From Larix kaempferi (lineage: Eukaryota; Streptophyta; Pinopsida; Pinales; Pinaceae), in the NCBI GenBank assembly GCA_027924585.1, contig BSBM01000994.1, positions 7,323,001 to 7,387,000 of the forward strand: DNA of 64,000 nucleotides. Reading direction: 5' to 3'. Below, piece by piece: positions 1-12,094 of this stretch. Every line of letters begins with the position of its first letter. Position 1 is the first letter of the stretch. The notes beneath the pieces were generated by a model, which saw nothing but the letters and a program-made list of their open reading frames with translations, was not told the origin of the DNA and ran no database searches. Both the position numbers and the translations under genes were made by a program.

Positions 1-66
1 CTTCCTCACTTTTCCTTTAAGTAGAGAATATAGACTCTGCACGGGGGTCTGAGTTGCAATATTTCA

Positions 67-1454
67 TCATAGATTCTTGTAGTGGTTTCCAGGGTGTCCT
101 CCAGCTGGAGAATTTTCTGATCTTTTTGGGCTAACTCCTCTTGTTTGGGCCAATTTCTCCCTTAATGCTGAATTTTGCTGCTCTACTAGTTTTAGCTCTC
201 CTGCGTGCTGCATTTTCAAAATTTCTGTCTTTTCATGCACAGAGAGTGAGGTTGCTGGTGGAGTTGGATGGCTTCTCTGTGTTCTTGCCTCAATCTTTAG
301 TGTTTCCAACTCCTCCTTGACCTTTTCCAATTCTATAAGTGCCTCAACTAGCTGGTTAGTGGCTTCAGGGTTCACGTCTTGGTCGGCAGGGTTCACATCT
401 TGACCAGTAGGGTTCCATTGGTCATCATCGTATTCCTCAGGTGTGGTTGGGTCATCCTGGTCTACCCAATTGTCATCACCATCAAATACGTCCTGAATTA
501 TTGGGTTGGGATCCCTTTCTATCTCCTTTTCATGCCTAATTTTGGGTGGCTATGTGAACCTTTTGCTTCGCTGCTTTGTCCCTTTCTCGCTAGTGGAAAC
601 CCTGATTCCTTTTGATGGGAGTTATCTCTTGAATGCTTAATCTTTATCAGGGTATCGGCCACACTGTCCAAGTCGATTTTTCTTTCAGCTCCTGATGTAG
701 AAGTGGTCTTGTCTTTTGGCCTAGAATCTAGGGGTATGCTGACAGTAGGTGTATCCTTCATCCTATGTACATCCCCGATTGAGATTACCACAAATTCCTC
801 CCACAAAAGTTATGGGACCTGCACTGTTAACTCTTCACGAATTATCAACTTTATTAGCCCATGGTGGGATAACACATCCTCTTTTCCTTCAATTACTTTC
901 TTGCTCATTTCTCCCAATGACAAGAGAAGATAATAAGGAATGCTTATGTTGTTGTTAGGTGTGATGTGGCTCTTGTGCCTCAAAATATCCAGAATTCTAA
1001 AATGGAAGAGAAGGACATAGCTCAGCCTCCCTGTACATGTTACATATTTCTGAATGACAACAACTACTTTATCCCAAGGTGTTGGCATAGTGACCCTCTT
1101 GACTCCATTTTTGTCTTCTTCATAAGCCTCTTCAGGTCCAAAGAAAGCTACCTTTGCACTATGGTTGGCTTCTCTGTCTTCCTTGGCCCAATGTAGACCC
1201 ATGGGTAGCCCTGTGTATGTTGCAATGGATTCCTCATCCATCCTGATACGAAGTCCTCTAACTCGGGTGATGAACTGCTCTTCTTTGATGTGCTTTAAGT
1301 TTCTTGCGAATTCCAAAGCTACCTCTCTATTAGACCCCCTCAGCCTTGAAATGAAGGGCATCCAGCCCGCATTACAGAGGATAGATAAAACCCTTGGATT
1401 TTCATAAATGGCTCTATGATCATCTGGTTCAATCTTTTTGAACCCCTTTGTCAT
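67..1454 (-). pseudogene. Extra 3' ORF of element A, plant transposon-protein-like with coiled-coil tail
   Basis: Translation on the minus strand from the ATG at 1452-1454 gives 214 residues, a single TAA at 810-812, then 95 more residues in the same frame to 519. A different frame then carries a Glu/Lys/Leu-rich, probably coiled-coil tail ending at 67, so one nonsense codon and one frameshift break it. The first part has a block around 'LEFARNLKH' and 'TYTGLP' and a later hydrophobic segment. This resembles the 'putative plant transposon protein' domain (Pfam Transposase_32) found in Athila-type elements. Its place downstream of integrase is where Athila elements carry an extra or env-like ORF. 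I see no clear signal peptide or transmembrane helix, so I do not call it an envelope protein. Confidence 0.5.
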
Positions 1455-2884
1455 CCTTGGAAATCAGCAAAACGAAAAACTTTGAGTGTTGTTGACTTAC
1501 CTCAACTGGACGAGAGTGATTCACAGGTTTGAAGGTAGCTTGTTGGCTAGTTGTCGATGCGAACTTCTAGTTTTTCCTTCTTCTGGAAAGCTTGTATTGC
1601 AAAATTGGTCTTTTTTATAGACTATGCCGCCTTGTTAAGCTATTTCCACTCACTTATCCTCATCATCATTCATTGTACTTGCTGCCCTATCGATTCCTTT
1701 CCATAATCGAGCCCTGTATTTCATGTCATCATTGTATATTGCCTATTCATTTCCATAATCGAGCCCTGCATTTCATGTCATCATTGTATATTTCCCTTTT
1801 TTCTTTGATCATTGAGGAATAGGGTAGCTAGATACGGGTTTATCATTCACTGACATGACTCAGGTAGTAATCATGATTCCTTGAGGTCGTTCTGAACTGT
1901 GCCTTTGAATGAATTTATAAGCTATCCTCAGCTTTAGGAATAACCGTTTTGTGCGATGATGACTTGACCTCGAAAATAAAACAAAGAGATTTAGAGATTA
2001 CCTTGTTATGCTTAGCGTACCTGAGTGCATTACGTGGCTTGATTTGATGTGCTCTGGATTTTGTACTAGATCTTTGCATCATCTCTAGTTATTTTAGGCA
2101 TGTCTGTAGTTACGCGTGTTTGCTTTTTTTCTTTTGGTTCCATTGGAAATGCTGTATCTCCTTGTTTTTTATTGTTGTGCCAGATCCTGATTTGACTTGG
2201 TGCTGATGCCCTGTATTGAGTTTTGTTTTTTTTGGATTTTGTAGTAGATCTTTGCATCGTCTGTAGTTATTTTAGGCATGTCTGTAGTTACGCGTGTTTG
2301 CTTTTTTTTCTTTTGGTTCCATTGGAAATGCTGTATCTCCTTGTTTTTTATTATTGTGCCAGATCTTGATTTGACTTGGTGCTGATGCCCTGTTTTTTTT
2401 TTTTTTTTTTTTTTTTTTTTTCTTCTTCTTCTGTAGTGCTGGCTCACTTGATGATATGGAAGGATCACTTGAATAATGCCAGGCTTGCTTGAATAGATTG
2501 GTTGCTTGATTGGATTCTGTAATGCCTAATATTATTATTGGCTGACTTGAATACATGACTGGGTCGCTTGAATAGATGGCAAGCTCGCTTGAATAGATGG
2601 CAGGCTCGCTTGAACATTGATACCTGGCTCTCTTGATTTGATTTATTTGCAGGATGCTATCTAGTTCCTTATGGGGATATATGATTTCCTGCAAATTTAC
2701 TTGTGATTAACTTGAGTGGATCATTTCTGGTTTTTTCTTAAAAATTTTCATTCATTGTTTCTTTTTCTTGCTCTTTCTTTCATTTCTCTTATTCTTTTTC
2801 AACATTTTCTCTTTTTTCATGTTTTTTTTTCATTTTTTCATTTTTTTTCTATTTTTTTCATCATTTTTTTCTTTGAACTGGATT
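1455..2884 (-). other. Non-coding spacer of element A between integrase and the 3' ORF
   Basis: No domain is recognisable here. It holds a 52-bp direct repeat (copies at 1698 and 1750), the 177-bp duplication annotated separately, a 29-base T run at 2393-2421, a 21-bp 'cttgaatagatggca' repeat at about 2569-2615, and a T-rich tract at 2740-2880 (A-rich on the element's strand). Open frames across it are low-complexity and I treat them as chance. Confidence 0.6.
2053..2400 (-). repeat. 177-bp tandem duplication in the element A spacer
   Basis: The block containing 'agatctttgcatc' at 2069 recurs at 2246, a period of 177 bp, and the two copies align along their length with a handful of substitutions. 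The second copy runs into the 29-base T run. Confidence 0.85.
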
Positions 2885-4261
2885 TCAATGATTTTTCATG
2901 CTCTCTATTAGCATCAGTTGTTGCTGGTAGAGTATCTGTGTCAACTCTTCTCTTGACTGTGGCTTTTTGTAAAGTTTGAGTCTATGTCCATTCACTATCA
3001 TGGGGAACTCTTCTTCATCGATTGTAATAATCTTTACCGCTCCATTTTCATAGATTGTTTCAATAATGTAAGGTTCGAGCCATCTAGTTGTTAGTTTTCC
3101 TTTGAAAGTGTGAAACCTAGAGTCATAGAGTAGTGCCCAGTCACCTTCATTGAACTTTTTCTGCTTTATGTGTGTGTCATGCCACTTCTTTCTTTGCTGT
3201 TGGATGATTTCAGTATGGGCAAGTGCTTGTTGGCATTGCTCATCCAGTTGGTTTAATTGTAGCATGCATTCCTGTTGGATGTCTAAGAGTTCCATATTTA
3301 ACTGTGTTGCAATTCTTAATGTCTTTATTTAAAATTCAATGGTAAGCATGACTTTCTTTCCATAAACTAGCTCATAAGGTGTGAATCCTGTTGTTGTCTT
3401 CCATGTGGTATTATAATCCCAAACTGCTTCACTCAATCTGTCTGCCCAATCTCTTTTGTGGAGTTGTACAGTCTTTGTCAAAATCCTCTCTAACTCTCTG
3501 TTGGTTACCTCACCTTGACCATTAGCTTGAGGGTGATATGAGGAGGACTGCCTGTGCTAAACATTGTTTCTTCGAAGCAAGTCTTCTATCATATTTGATG
3601 TAAACTGTGGGCCTTGATCGAAAACTAGTTCTCTTGGAACTCCAAATCTATGGAAGATCTGCTCAGTGAAAAATTTTGCCATGTTGGTTTCATTTTCTAC
3701 AGCAACTGCTACTACCTTAGTCCACTTTGTAAGGTAGTCAGTGCAGACGAGGATGTAGCTTTTCTTATTTGACTGTGGGTTGATTGGACCAACGAAATCA
3801 AATCCGCATTTTTCAAATGCCTCCAAGGAAATTTGTGGATGGAGAGGCATTTCTTCTTTTTTTGTTGGCTTCCCCATTCTTTGGCAATCATCACAGGGGG
3901 AAACATATTCATAAGCATGCTTGTGGAGTGTTGGCCAATAATACCCTATTTGCAAAATTTTATAGGCTGTCCTCTTTGCAGCATAGTGTCCTCCACATGG
4001 TTCATTGTGAGTGGCATGCATTATGTCATGCACTTCATCTTCTCTAATGCATCTTCTGACTATTTGATCTAGTCCTTTTTTGAAGAGCATTCCCTCTATC
4101 CATGTGTAAGTGGCACTTTGTCTTATGATCTTATTCTTCTCTTTGTAGCTATAATGTGCTGGAAATATTCCAGTCACTAAACAATTTGTTATGTCAGCAA
4201 ACCATGGGCTCCTTGTGGAGATTGCAAAAATATGTTCATCAGGAAAACTATCATTCACCAC
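2885..4261 (-). pseudogene. Element A integrase, frameshifted
   Basis: Integrase would insert the cDNA copy into host DNA. The minus-strand frame 4261-3557 shows the HHCC zinc-binding segment ('HATHNEPCGGH' and 'CDDCQRMGKP'), then the core with Asp in 'CGFDFVGP' and 'VFDQGPQF'. The frame is lost at 3557, before the region of the catalytic Glu. A second open frame at 3295-2885 carries the C-terminal part, including 'GDWALLYDSRF' and 'NGHRLKLY', typical of Athila/Tat integrase tails. The stretch 3296-3556 between them has stops in all relevant frames. No chromodomain follows. RNase H lies upstream in a different frame, with a frameshift near 4300. Confidence 0.85.
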
Positions 4262-4298
4262 TTCACTATCTTGTCCATGGGTGAGCCTAGATAGAAAG

Positions 4299-6467
4299 TC
4301 AGCTACTACATTGTGTTTTTTCTAGCTTGTCCAAAATTGTGATGTCAAACTCTTCCAGGAGGAGTAGCCACCTAATGATTCGAGCACTTGTATTAGGTTT
4401 GTTTGTGAGATAACTTATTGCTGAATGGTCTATATGGACAAAAACTTGGTAAATAGTTATGTAGTGCCTGAACTTGTTAATGGCATGTATGAAAGCCAAA
4501 AATTCCTTCTCTGTAATAGTATAATTTAATTCTTCCCCTGCCAAATTTTTACTGATATAATATATAGCATAGGGTTTCTTGTCTCTTTCTTGTCCAAGGA
4601 CAGATCCCATGGCCTTATCTGATGCATCTAAGTGGATGTGGAATGGAAGTGCCCAATCTGGTCCTTAGAGTACTGGAGCTGTAATTGTTTTCTCCTTAAG
4701 TTTATCAAATGTTGTCATGCAATGTTTTGTCCAAATGAACTCGGTGTCCTTTGTGAGAAGGCCAAACATTGGTGCAACAATCCTGCTATAATTTTCAATA
4801 AATCTCCTGTAGTATCATGTTTTCCCAAGGAAACTTCTCACATCTCTTTGTTTGATAGGTGGTGGCAGCATTCTGATTACTGTAACTTTTGCTTGATCAA
4901 CCTCAATCCCCCTCTATGATATATGGTGCCCAAGAACGATGCCTTCTTCCATTAACATTCTACATTTGTCATTGCTCAGACATAAGCTCATCTCAATACA
5001 TTTTTTCAAGACTAATTCAAGATGGTTCAATGCCTGATCAAAGTTTTGGCCATAGGGTGTGAAGTCATCCATGAAGACTTCCATTTGATCAGGTATAAAA
5101 TTGGAGAATATACTTAGTATGGCCCTTTGAAATGTTGTTGGGGCGTTACATAGCCCAAAGGGTAATACTCTATATGCATAAGTACCCCATGGGCATGTAA
5201 ACGTTGTCTTGTCTTGATCAACTGGGTGTATTAGAATTTGGTTGTACCCACTGAACCCATCCAAAAATGAGAAAAATTTATTACTAGCTAGAGTATCTAG
5301 TGCTTGGTCTATGAATGGTAGAGGGAAGTGATCCTTCTTAGTGGATTTATTTAGCTCTATGTAGTCCACACATATTCTCCATTTGCCTCCTTGTTTAGGG
5401 ACTATAACCAGTCGTGAGACCCATTCGCTATCAGAGATGGGATATATGAACCCTACATCTAATAACTTTTGTAGTTCTACTTTAACTATGTCCTTTAATG
5501 CTGGGTTAAGCCTCCTTTGTGGTTGTCTGATAGGAATAGAACCTTCTTTGATGTAAATGTAGAGCTTGCAGATATCAGGATGGATTCCCTTCATGTCAGC
5601 ATATGTCCATGCAAATGCTTTATTTTGTTCTGAGAGTACCTTCATTAGCTGCTTTTCTTGTTCTGGCTTCAGATTGGAATTAATGTTGACTGTCTTTCCA
5701 GGCATAGTTTCCAGTGTTTTTGCCTTTGCTGATTGTTCTTCCAGTGACAACACTTCTTCCCATATCTTATCCAAATTCTGGTTTGAATTCTCACCTTCTT
5801 TCTGCTGGTTTGTGTCAAAAAATTCTTCAAGAACATCATTGTTAGAAGATTCATTTTGGATAAACCTATCTAAATGACTATCTTCGTCTATGGATTTTAG
5901 TGATAGTGCAACATCAATTGTAAGGACAGGTTGTATGTTTTGATTTGATGTGTCATTACAATCATCAATCCAGTTTTGATATTCTAGGTTTGAAGATTTC
6001 CTTGCTGGTGGGTTAATCATGATTTTCTTCCTAGCATGTCCACTGGTGATTGTCATGTCACCTGATCTGCAACCTATGTAAGCATTTGCAGTTGCCAGCC
6101 AAGGTATCCCTAGTATGATCGGGTAACCGCTAAGTTTACTCTTTACTTCGATGACTATGAAATCAGCTGGGTATTCCCAGGATTCTATATTGATTATTAT
6201 ATCTTTGATCATTCCTTCAGGTCTCACTGTGGATGTGTCATCTAGCTGGAGTACTGTAGTTGTTGGTCTAACCATTGATTGGAGTCCTAGGTGTATCATA
6301 GTATCCTTGGCCATCACATTTATAGGAGCTTCTAAATCAATTAAGGTTCTGTCTATCTGTCTGTTATTGATGATTACGTTGACTACTGGGCTTCCTGGAT
6401 CAAGATATTTGGGGTTTACAAGGACACCTTTCATTAAATCTTCCAGTTGGCCTACTACATTTATCAT
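4299..6467 (-). pseudogene. Element A protease, reverse transcriptase and RNase H region of pol
   Basis: The polyprotein would mature itself and copy the RNA into DNA. The frame 6467-4914 (517 residues) starts with a retropepsin-like domain, but the usual Asp-Leu-Gly-Ala-Ser site reads 'DLEAP', so the glycine and serine are lost. A long linker follows, then RT from about residue 320, with 'WRICVDYIELNK', 'FSFLDGFSGYNQI', 'PFGLCNAPTTFQR' and the catalytic 'FMDDF'. Three in-frame nonsense codons fall between 4914 and 4610. RNase H then reads to 4299 ('YAIYYISKNL', 'YTITEKEFLAFIHA') and ends in a frameshift. RT itself looks complete; the protease site change and the stops make pol defective. Confidence 0.88.
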
Positions 6468-7264
6468 GGGTGGGTCTCATTTTCTTCTTCCAGGTCTTTT
6501 CAAATAATTCTCTTTAATGAGTTTTTTGCAGATAGGCACATCTATGATGGCCTACAAGATTGGAATTTGGATATTCAAGTGTTTTAATTCATTTAGAATT
6601 GCATTTTCCTCTTCTTCTTTTATACTTCATACAATTTTTTAAGGGAATGGAGGGTTTCTATTTCATGTGAGTGGTCAAATTTCTTCCTGTTGAGGGTTTG
6701 GTTCATCCAGATGATGAATATGAGGTTGTGTCGTTTGTTCGTGAGCCTCATCTTCTTGATCATTCTGTGTGTGTGTATTTTGCAACGTTTTCCCAGATCC
6801 TAAATTAATTTCATTTATCTCTAGCGTATCTACAACATAGGTTGGGAACTGTACCATTTCAGTATTGTAGGCTTGTTGTTGTGGGGGCTTGTTATTGTTA
6901 GGGTTTGGAATTGGTTGGGAAGGAATTGGTGGAGGTTTGGGGGGTGGTTGATTTGGTGGTGGTGGCATGATGAGTGGCTATTGCTGTTGCAATGGAGCTC
7001 TCCAATTCGATGAATAAGGGTATGGATCGCCATAATTTGTAGTTGGTTGAGAAAAAGGTGGGGGTATGGAGAGTAGGATTATGGGTAATAAGTCTATTGA
7101 TATGGTTGGTTCTTCTGCCACTGGTTTGTACTTGGCTGAGATGGCCATTGGGCTGGTACTGAGTTCCAATTCTGCTAGTTATTTCCCTAGTTGTAGTAGG
7201 TTTGGTTGTTAGGTTGGTAAGGCCTAGGAAATATATTCCTCCTTTGATTCACAAAATAGAGCTG
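6468..7264 (-). pseudogene. Proline-rich gag-protease linker of element A
   Basis: Minus-strand frames 7169-6978 and 6968-6675 encode a low-complexity segment rich in Pro, Asn, Gln and His, followed by 'NEINLGSGKTLQ'. The same arrangement (Pro/Asn-rich, then 'LNEVKLRSGKV') occurs at 29614-30069 in element B, so it is a real part of the polyprotein between the gag knuckle and protease. Several frame breaks separate it from both neighbours. Confidence 0.6.
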
Positions 7265-8326
7265 TTATATTGCACCTTCAGTTGTGGGATCTTGAATAGT
7301 AGCTTTACACGAGGTAAACAGAGGACATTTATCAGTGGAGTGATCATTAGTGCAGAGACCACATATTTCTATGGTGTTCAGTGTGCACTGCCCTTTCTCA
7401 TGTTTTTTTCTACAGCATGGACAAAAGACTGCCAAGGCTTGGTTGATTTCGTCCTGTTTTTTCTTGATTTGAAGTGCATCAACTTGCATGGCCATAGATT
7501 GTAGGATATTGGTCTTCATGTCATCTAACCGTTTTCCTAAATCAGATTTTGTAAGGTTTGGTCCTGAAGATGCTGATCCCCTAGTAAATGGGTGTGAATC
7601 CCTGGTCCCATTTTTACTTTTCCTAGATCTAGAGTAGTTTTTGAAGATTTGTAGGATTTGGTCATAAGTCTTCTGGAATATATCTCCATCCCCCAAAAGG
7701 TTTAAGAATTCAAAATTTTCTTCTTTTATACCTCTAAGAAGGACAAGTTTTAGTGATTCAGGATCTAAGGTGCAGTGACTAGCTCGTTTGCAGCTGAGAT
7801 GAAATCTTTGGGCATAATCTTCTAATGATTCTCTTTCTCCTTGTTGCATCCTAAAGATCTCATCTCTTGTATCCTTTTCCTTGCAGTAGTCCCTATATTT
7901 TTCTATAAATGCCTGTTTCATTTGGTCCCAACTGAAAATAATGTTTCCTTCAAGGCTCATGAACCACCTAAGTGATAGATCTTTCAGTGTAAAAGGAAAA
8001 AGCCTCAGCTTTTGTGCATCAGTAGTGTAATCAAAGGATCTGCAAGCTACCTCAAACTCAAACAGGAATGTGTTAGGGTCTTCTGAAGTCAAACCATGGA
8101 AGTTTGGTAGATTATTAGGGTTGATATTCTTCATCCTAACATCTCCAAGAGGTATACTGATGGGAAAGGTGAACAATTCTCTAGGTTCTTCATCTTCTTC
8201 TGCCATAGTAGTGTTTGGGCTAGAGCTAGAAAAGAATTTATCTAAGTTTCGGTCGCAGCTAGGATCAGTTCCTTCCTCATAATTAAGGAATTCAAATTGA
8301 GAGTTATCAGAATTATTGTTCCTCAT
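7265..8326 (-). CDS. Element A gag (capsid-nucleocapsid)
   Basis: Gag forms the cytoplasmic particle that packages element RNA. The ATG is at 8324-8326 and gives 353 residues. A retrotransposon-gag capsid domain occupies about residues 85-200; recognisable blocks are 'LRWFMSLEGNIIFSWDQMK', 'FRMQQGERESLEDYAQRF' and the downstream 'LLRGIKEENFEFLN'. Near the C-terminus 'CGLCTNDHSTDKC' (about residues 322-334) is a CX2CX3HX4C zinc knuckle of the form common in Athila/Tat gag. The frame is open throughout, unlike pol. Element B carries a diverged partner at 30480-31199. Confidence 0.88.
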   Translation of the reverse strand: MRNNNSDNSQFEFLNYEEGTDPSCDRNLDKFFSSSSPNTTMAEEDEEPRELFTFPISIPLGDVRMKNINPNNLPNFHGLTSEDPNTFLFEFEVACRSFDYTTDAQKLRLFPFTLKDLSLRWFMSLEGNIIFSWDQMKQAFIEKYRDYCKEKDTRDEIFRMQQGERESLEDYAQRFHLSCKRASHCTLDPESLKLVLLRGIKEENFEFLNLLGDGDIFQKTYDQILQIFKNYSRSRKSKNGTRDSHPFTRGSASSGPNLTKSDLGKRLDDMKTNILQSMAMQVDALQIKKKQDEINQALAVFCPCCRKKHEKGQCTLNTIEICGLCTNDHSTDKCPLFTSCKATIQDPTTEGAI

Positions 8327-8460
8327 AGGAAGGGCAGGTAGGAAGCGTCCAAATCTATCTCTCTGTCGTTTCTAGGTATTCATGGTAAAAAAAATTTATG
8401 TTTTTTTATGTTTTTCTATGTTTTTTCTTCTTCAAATATGTCTCCTAAAGATTAAGTACC

Positions 8461-8478
8461 TCCCCGGAAACGACGCCA
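8461..8478 (-). promoter_or_regulatory. Element A primer binding site
   Basis: On the minus strand the sequence TGGCGTCGTTTCCGGGGA lies five bases inside the LTR edge. It matches the general form of the Athila/Tat PBS (TGGCGCCGTTGCCGGGGA type). I do not assign the primer tRNA. Confidence 0.75.
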
Positions 8479-8483
8479 AAAAG

Positions 8484-9870
8484 TGGTGAGCTCTTAGAAT
8501 GGATGCCTAATGAGGGCAGCTAGACCAGGAGCCTACTTTAATTATCAACCCGGGGGATGTACAAACTTCAGAGGTGCTAACACTATATGTGCTCTAGAGG
8601 ATAGTCTTCGTCGTGTTTGGGGTGTTGGTATAGATCTTATATGTTTATCTAATCAAGAAGAATGTGAGCTAAAAAGACTGTAAATCTATGAATGAAAAAT
8701 TCCTATGTTAAGAAGTTTAAATGCTGAAAACTGGAAATCTACACTAAGAATTTAATTGCTGAAAATAGTAAATCTGCACTAAGAATTTGAATGTTGAAGC
8801 TTAGTAAATTTAATCTATGAATATAATGCTAAAATATGGAAATCTAATCTGAAATATTCAAATGCTAAAAACCAAATCCAGAACATAAATATCTACTGCT
8901 GCAAATTAACCAATCTTATCTTTCGGATTAAACACTACAAGTGGTGATCATTAAATCAAGGAACTGAAAGTAATTAATCTCTATGATCTAAGTCTGATAA
9001 AAGAAATATGCATGAGCTTCCTAGATCTGAATCATTGTTCTATAACAAATATGAAAATATATGAAAACAGATGTCAAAATATGCGTGCTCAGAATGCAGC
9101 TACAGGACTACGGAATGTGTCTTACCGAACTACAGAATGAGCGTTGATTAACTACAGAAAATATGTTGAACGAAAATAACCTTTTAACTGAAATAAAACC
9201 ATACTATTCAAACGCCATCAAGGTATCTTCATACACGATAAGAAGTGAATCGATTCACAGCATAATTGGAAAATACCTGAAACAGAGTAAAGCTCCTAAC
9301 TTACCTGTTGGAGGGGCCCTCTCCAACCCGTACTCAGGAGTATACGAAACTTATAAACACAGGTTGGAAAGCAACATCAGTATTCTTATTCAAAATAGTA
9401 ACTTCATGGTTCAATATAAGTCTGTAACACAAATTGTCTTCATAGTAGCAGAAATGTAAAAACAAATGATTCCCAAAAATGGTAGCAGCATCCCCTCGCT
9501 ACCCGAGAGGTCCATATATATATGCCTAAAATTCTAACCTAACTACTTGCTTTAATCGCCGATCCTGTTGAACAATATTTCTTCTCTATAAGTCAGGGAA
9601 AAAGAGCGCTGAGCCTCGTATGGACTTCCAGTCCTCGAGCTAGATTTGCATGTTGCTTCTTAGTGTACCTGTGGCTGCTCATTCATACTTGTTTTCATGT
9701 AATTAGTTTATAGAAGACGCCCTTTAAGCATAAAAAGAATAATCTTAAAAAATATTCATTAAATAATCAAAGTAAATCATTAACCCACAAAACAAGTGTA
9801 TTTCCTTCATCATATCTTGTGTTTTACTGTTGCAAAAAGGCTATAGGATACCTATAATTTGGGTTCATCA
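8484..9870 (-). repeat. Element A 5' LTR
   Basis: The inner edge is set by the PBS at 8461-8478. The outer edge is set where the minus strand starts TGATGAACCC at 9870. Element B has the same layout (62226-63557), with related sequence at both ends, including a shared 'gatacctata' near the outer edge. The length of about 1387 bp suits Athila-type LTRs. It contains a 35-36-bp repeat, roughly three copies at 8710-8815 ('aagaattt..atgctgaaaa'). Confidence 0.7.
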
Positions 9871-12094
9871 GTCCACCTATTCATCCATAGTTATCCCATT
9901 TGGTAATTCCAGTTTCTACCCCCCTGCTATTTACAATTTTACCTTAAGTAGTAGATTTTACCTTAAATAGTAAATTTACCCTATGGCATCTTCCTCTAAG
10001 TAAAATCCCCCAAATTCCATAGGCTCCACTGATGAGCATATGTATGAACACGAGGAGGATTTACTCAACACTGTTGTTTCATCCTTTGACCTCCATCATA
10101 CCATCACTGAAGTAGAATCCAATTCTGCCATAGTCCAAGACCCCTACCACCTATGGGAAACTAATTTGGCCCATGCAATATGTTTTAAAACTATGCACTT
10201 CCCCAATTTTTTCACCCAGTGTGAATCTAACTATTTAGTTGGTAAGTGGGTGATTCTTTCCCCTCATAAGTCAAATCTGTTGTGCATCATCTCAAGACAT
10301 TCCCTAGCCAAAATGTTGTGATTACCATACCTCCTATCTATGGAAATCCTTGATGATGAAGTGCTACCACATCATACCAAGCTCTGAAGCTTTCAGAAAA
10401 GAACCACACTCTATATTAGCAACTAAAAGAATGCATTTTAATACTAGCTTGCCTGCCTCCAACCTATTCAATCTCTACATTCTCAGAAATCAAAATAAAA
10501 GAACTGACCTTGATATGATATCTACTAGGGTATGACCATGACAAAGATGCAGATGAAACCATTCTAGGTTTTATGGCCACTCGGACCCCAACAACGGGCT
10601 ATATGGCACCTAGATTTGACCTATGTTAATACCTAGAAGATGTAATCCATGCCCAGCTTGTAGAATCCCATGCCTTTGAATTTTTTAGGTGTCTCTCAAT
10701 ATTATTTTACATCTTTATATACCAAACTATACACACATTAGGGACCTGAGGGCCTACTTTACATCTTTCTATACCAAAACTATACACACTTCAGGGACCT
10801 GGGGTTGAACACCATATATCAGGCAAGAGATCAACTGCTAAGTTACAAGCGGATAGACTTGGTCCTTAGGTAGCAATATAATCATAATTTTAAGGTATTT
10901 ATAGACAAATTCATGGTCACAATGTATTCTATCCTAAACGGTGTCGCTCTCCCAAGTATTTTTCCTTTGTACCGAGATATTTTGCAGTTGAGCCCAAACA
11001 CAAGGGTTGGAGACTGGTTCGTGTATGAAAAACACACCTTCCAAAGTATATATGGGTTTGAGGAAGAGCCCTACAAGTTGACAATATTTCTAAGCCTTAG
11101 GTTGTTCGCTCTATATTACATTAGATAAAGGCTCTTAAATGATCAAGTGCATTTTTTCGAGGTAAATCACCTTATTACATTCAAATTACCCAAATAAGTG
11201 GGGCCCTTCATGTTGAAAGGTCAAGATGGTATATCATATGTAGAAGACATACTAAATTAGTTCAGTTTGGAGAAATAAGAGAGATGGACCTATGATCCAC
11301 ACCAAGTCATCTACAAAAAAATTGGCTACAGTTAGAAGCCCTGTCCTAAGTGGGAAAGAATCACAAATTTTTCAACTTGGTAGTAAGTGCAAGCCACTGT
11401 GAATAGTGATAGACTTCCTACCTAACTTACTACCCCACATAAGCTAAGAGATCAACTTCAAAAGATCACATAGATATGGATGTTGATGAGCCAGGAATAG
11501 GTCCACTGAGTAAAAAGACTAAAACAAAGGGGGGAACAATTATTGAACATAATTTGATGGAGCATACGCAGGTTGAGTAACTTGTATCTAGTGAGTCAAA
11601 AACAACATCAAATCTTCCACAAGTAAGAAAAATTATACCCCCTATAACCATAACACATTATCCTACATTGGTGTTGTTCCCACCTCAGCCACATTATGTT
11701 AATGAGTATGTTTTGAGGATTAATTGCGAGTGTAACCATTACATGATGAGTCTTAAGTTCAATGGATTTTATATAAGTAACAAGAATGTTTAATTATGTT
11801 GTTTACACTAACATATATGGTTGTTACACGATGGAAAAAAAACATTTACACCCCATTTCCTCAAAATACTAACAAGGATATCGGGTGTGTTACACAAGGA
11901 ATAAAAACAATAACCTTTTGGGTATTGTTGAATCTTATCACACTCAATATCCTTAATGATTCCTCATGCAAGAACATGAATCCTTTGTAGGGATTCTATG
12001 TGAGCCTTCAAGTGGTGTATAAATTTTTTCGATAGTTTTTGTGCTCTTAAAATTTGTATAAACCATGCCACATTGTCAAGGTGGTACAAAACAC
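9871..12094 (+). other. Intergenic spacer with a decayed open frame
   Basis: No intact gene. Plus-strand fragments at 10040-10321, 10913-11128 and about 11461-11790 read like pieces of one protein ('VGDWFVYEKHTFQSIYGFEE', 'FLSLRLFALYYIR') separated by stops and frameshifts. I do not recognise the family. A degraded retroelement ORF is the likeliest reading. The rest is AT-rich with no RNA gene that I can see. Confidence 0.35.

Larger units (their letters stand above)
1..9870 (-). mobile_element. Element A: Ty3/gypsy LTR retrotransposon, Athila/Tat-like, cut by the left window edge
   Basis: Read on the minus strand this is a gypsy-order element: LTR, PBS, gag, protease, reverse transcriptase, RNase H, integrase, then an extra ORF. 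Domain order with integrase after RNase H places it in Ty3/gypsy. The CX2CX3HX4C gag knuckle, the FMDD form of the RT motif, the integrase tail that ends soon after a 'GDW.LLYDSRF' block with no chromodomain, and the extra 3' ORF all fit the plant Athila/Tat branch. Only the 5' LTR is in the window; the 3' LTR should lie left of base 1. Several nonsense codons and frameshifts in pol make it defective. Branch assignment rests on remembered family motifs and not on a tree. Confidence 0.85.

Noticed and set aside
2272-2694. Minus-strand frame with a poly-Lys run
   Set aside because: The lysines come from the 29-base T run and the rest from short tandem repeats; low complexity only.
2885-3295. 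Chromodomain at the end of element A integrase
   Set aside because: No chromodomain aromatic-cage motifs are visible; the tail matches the non-chromodomain Athila/Tat type.
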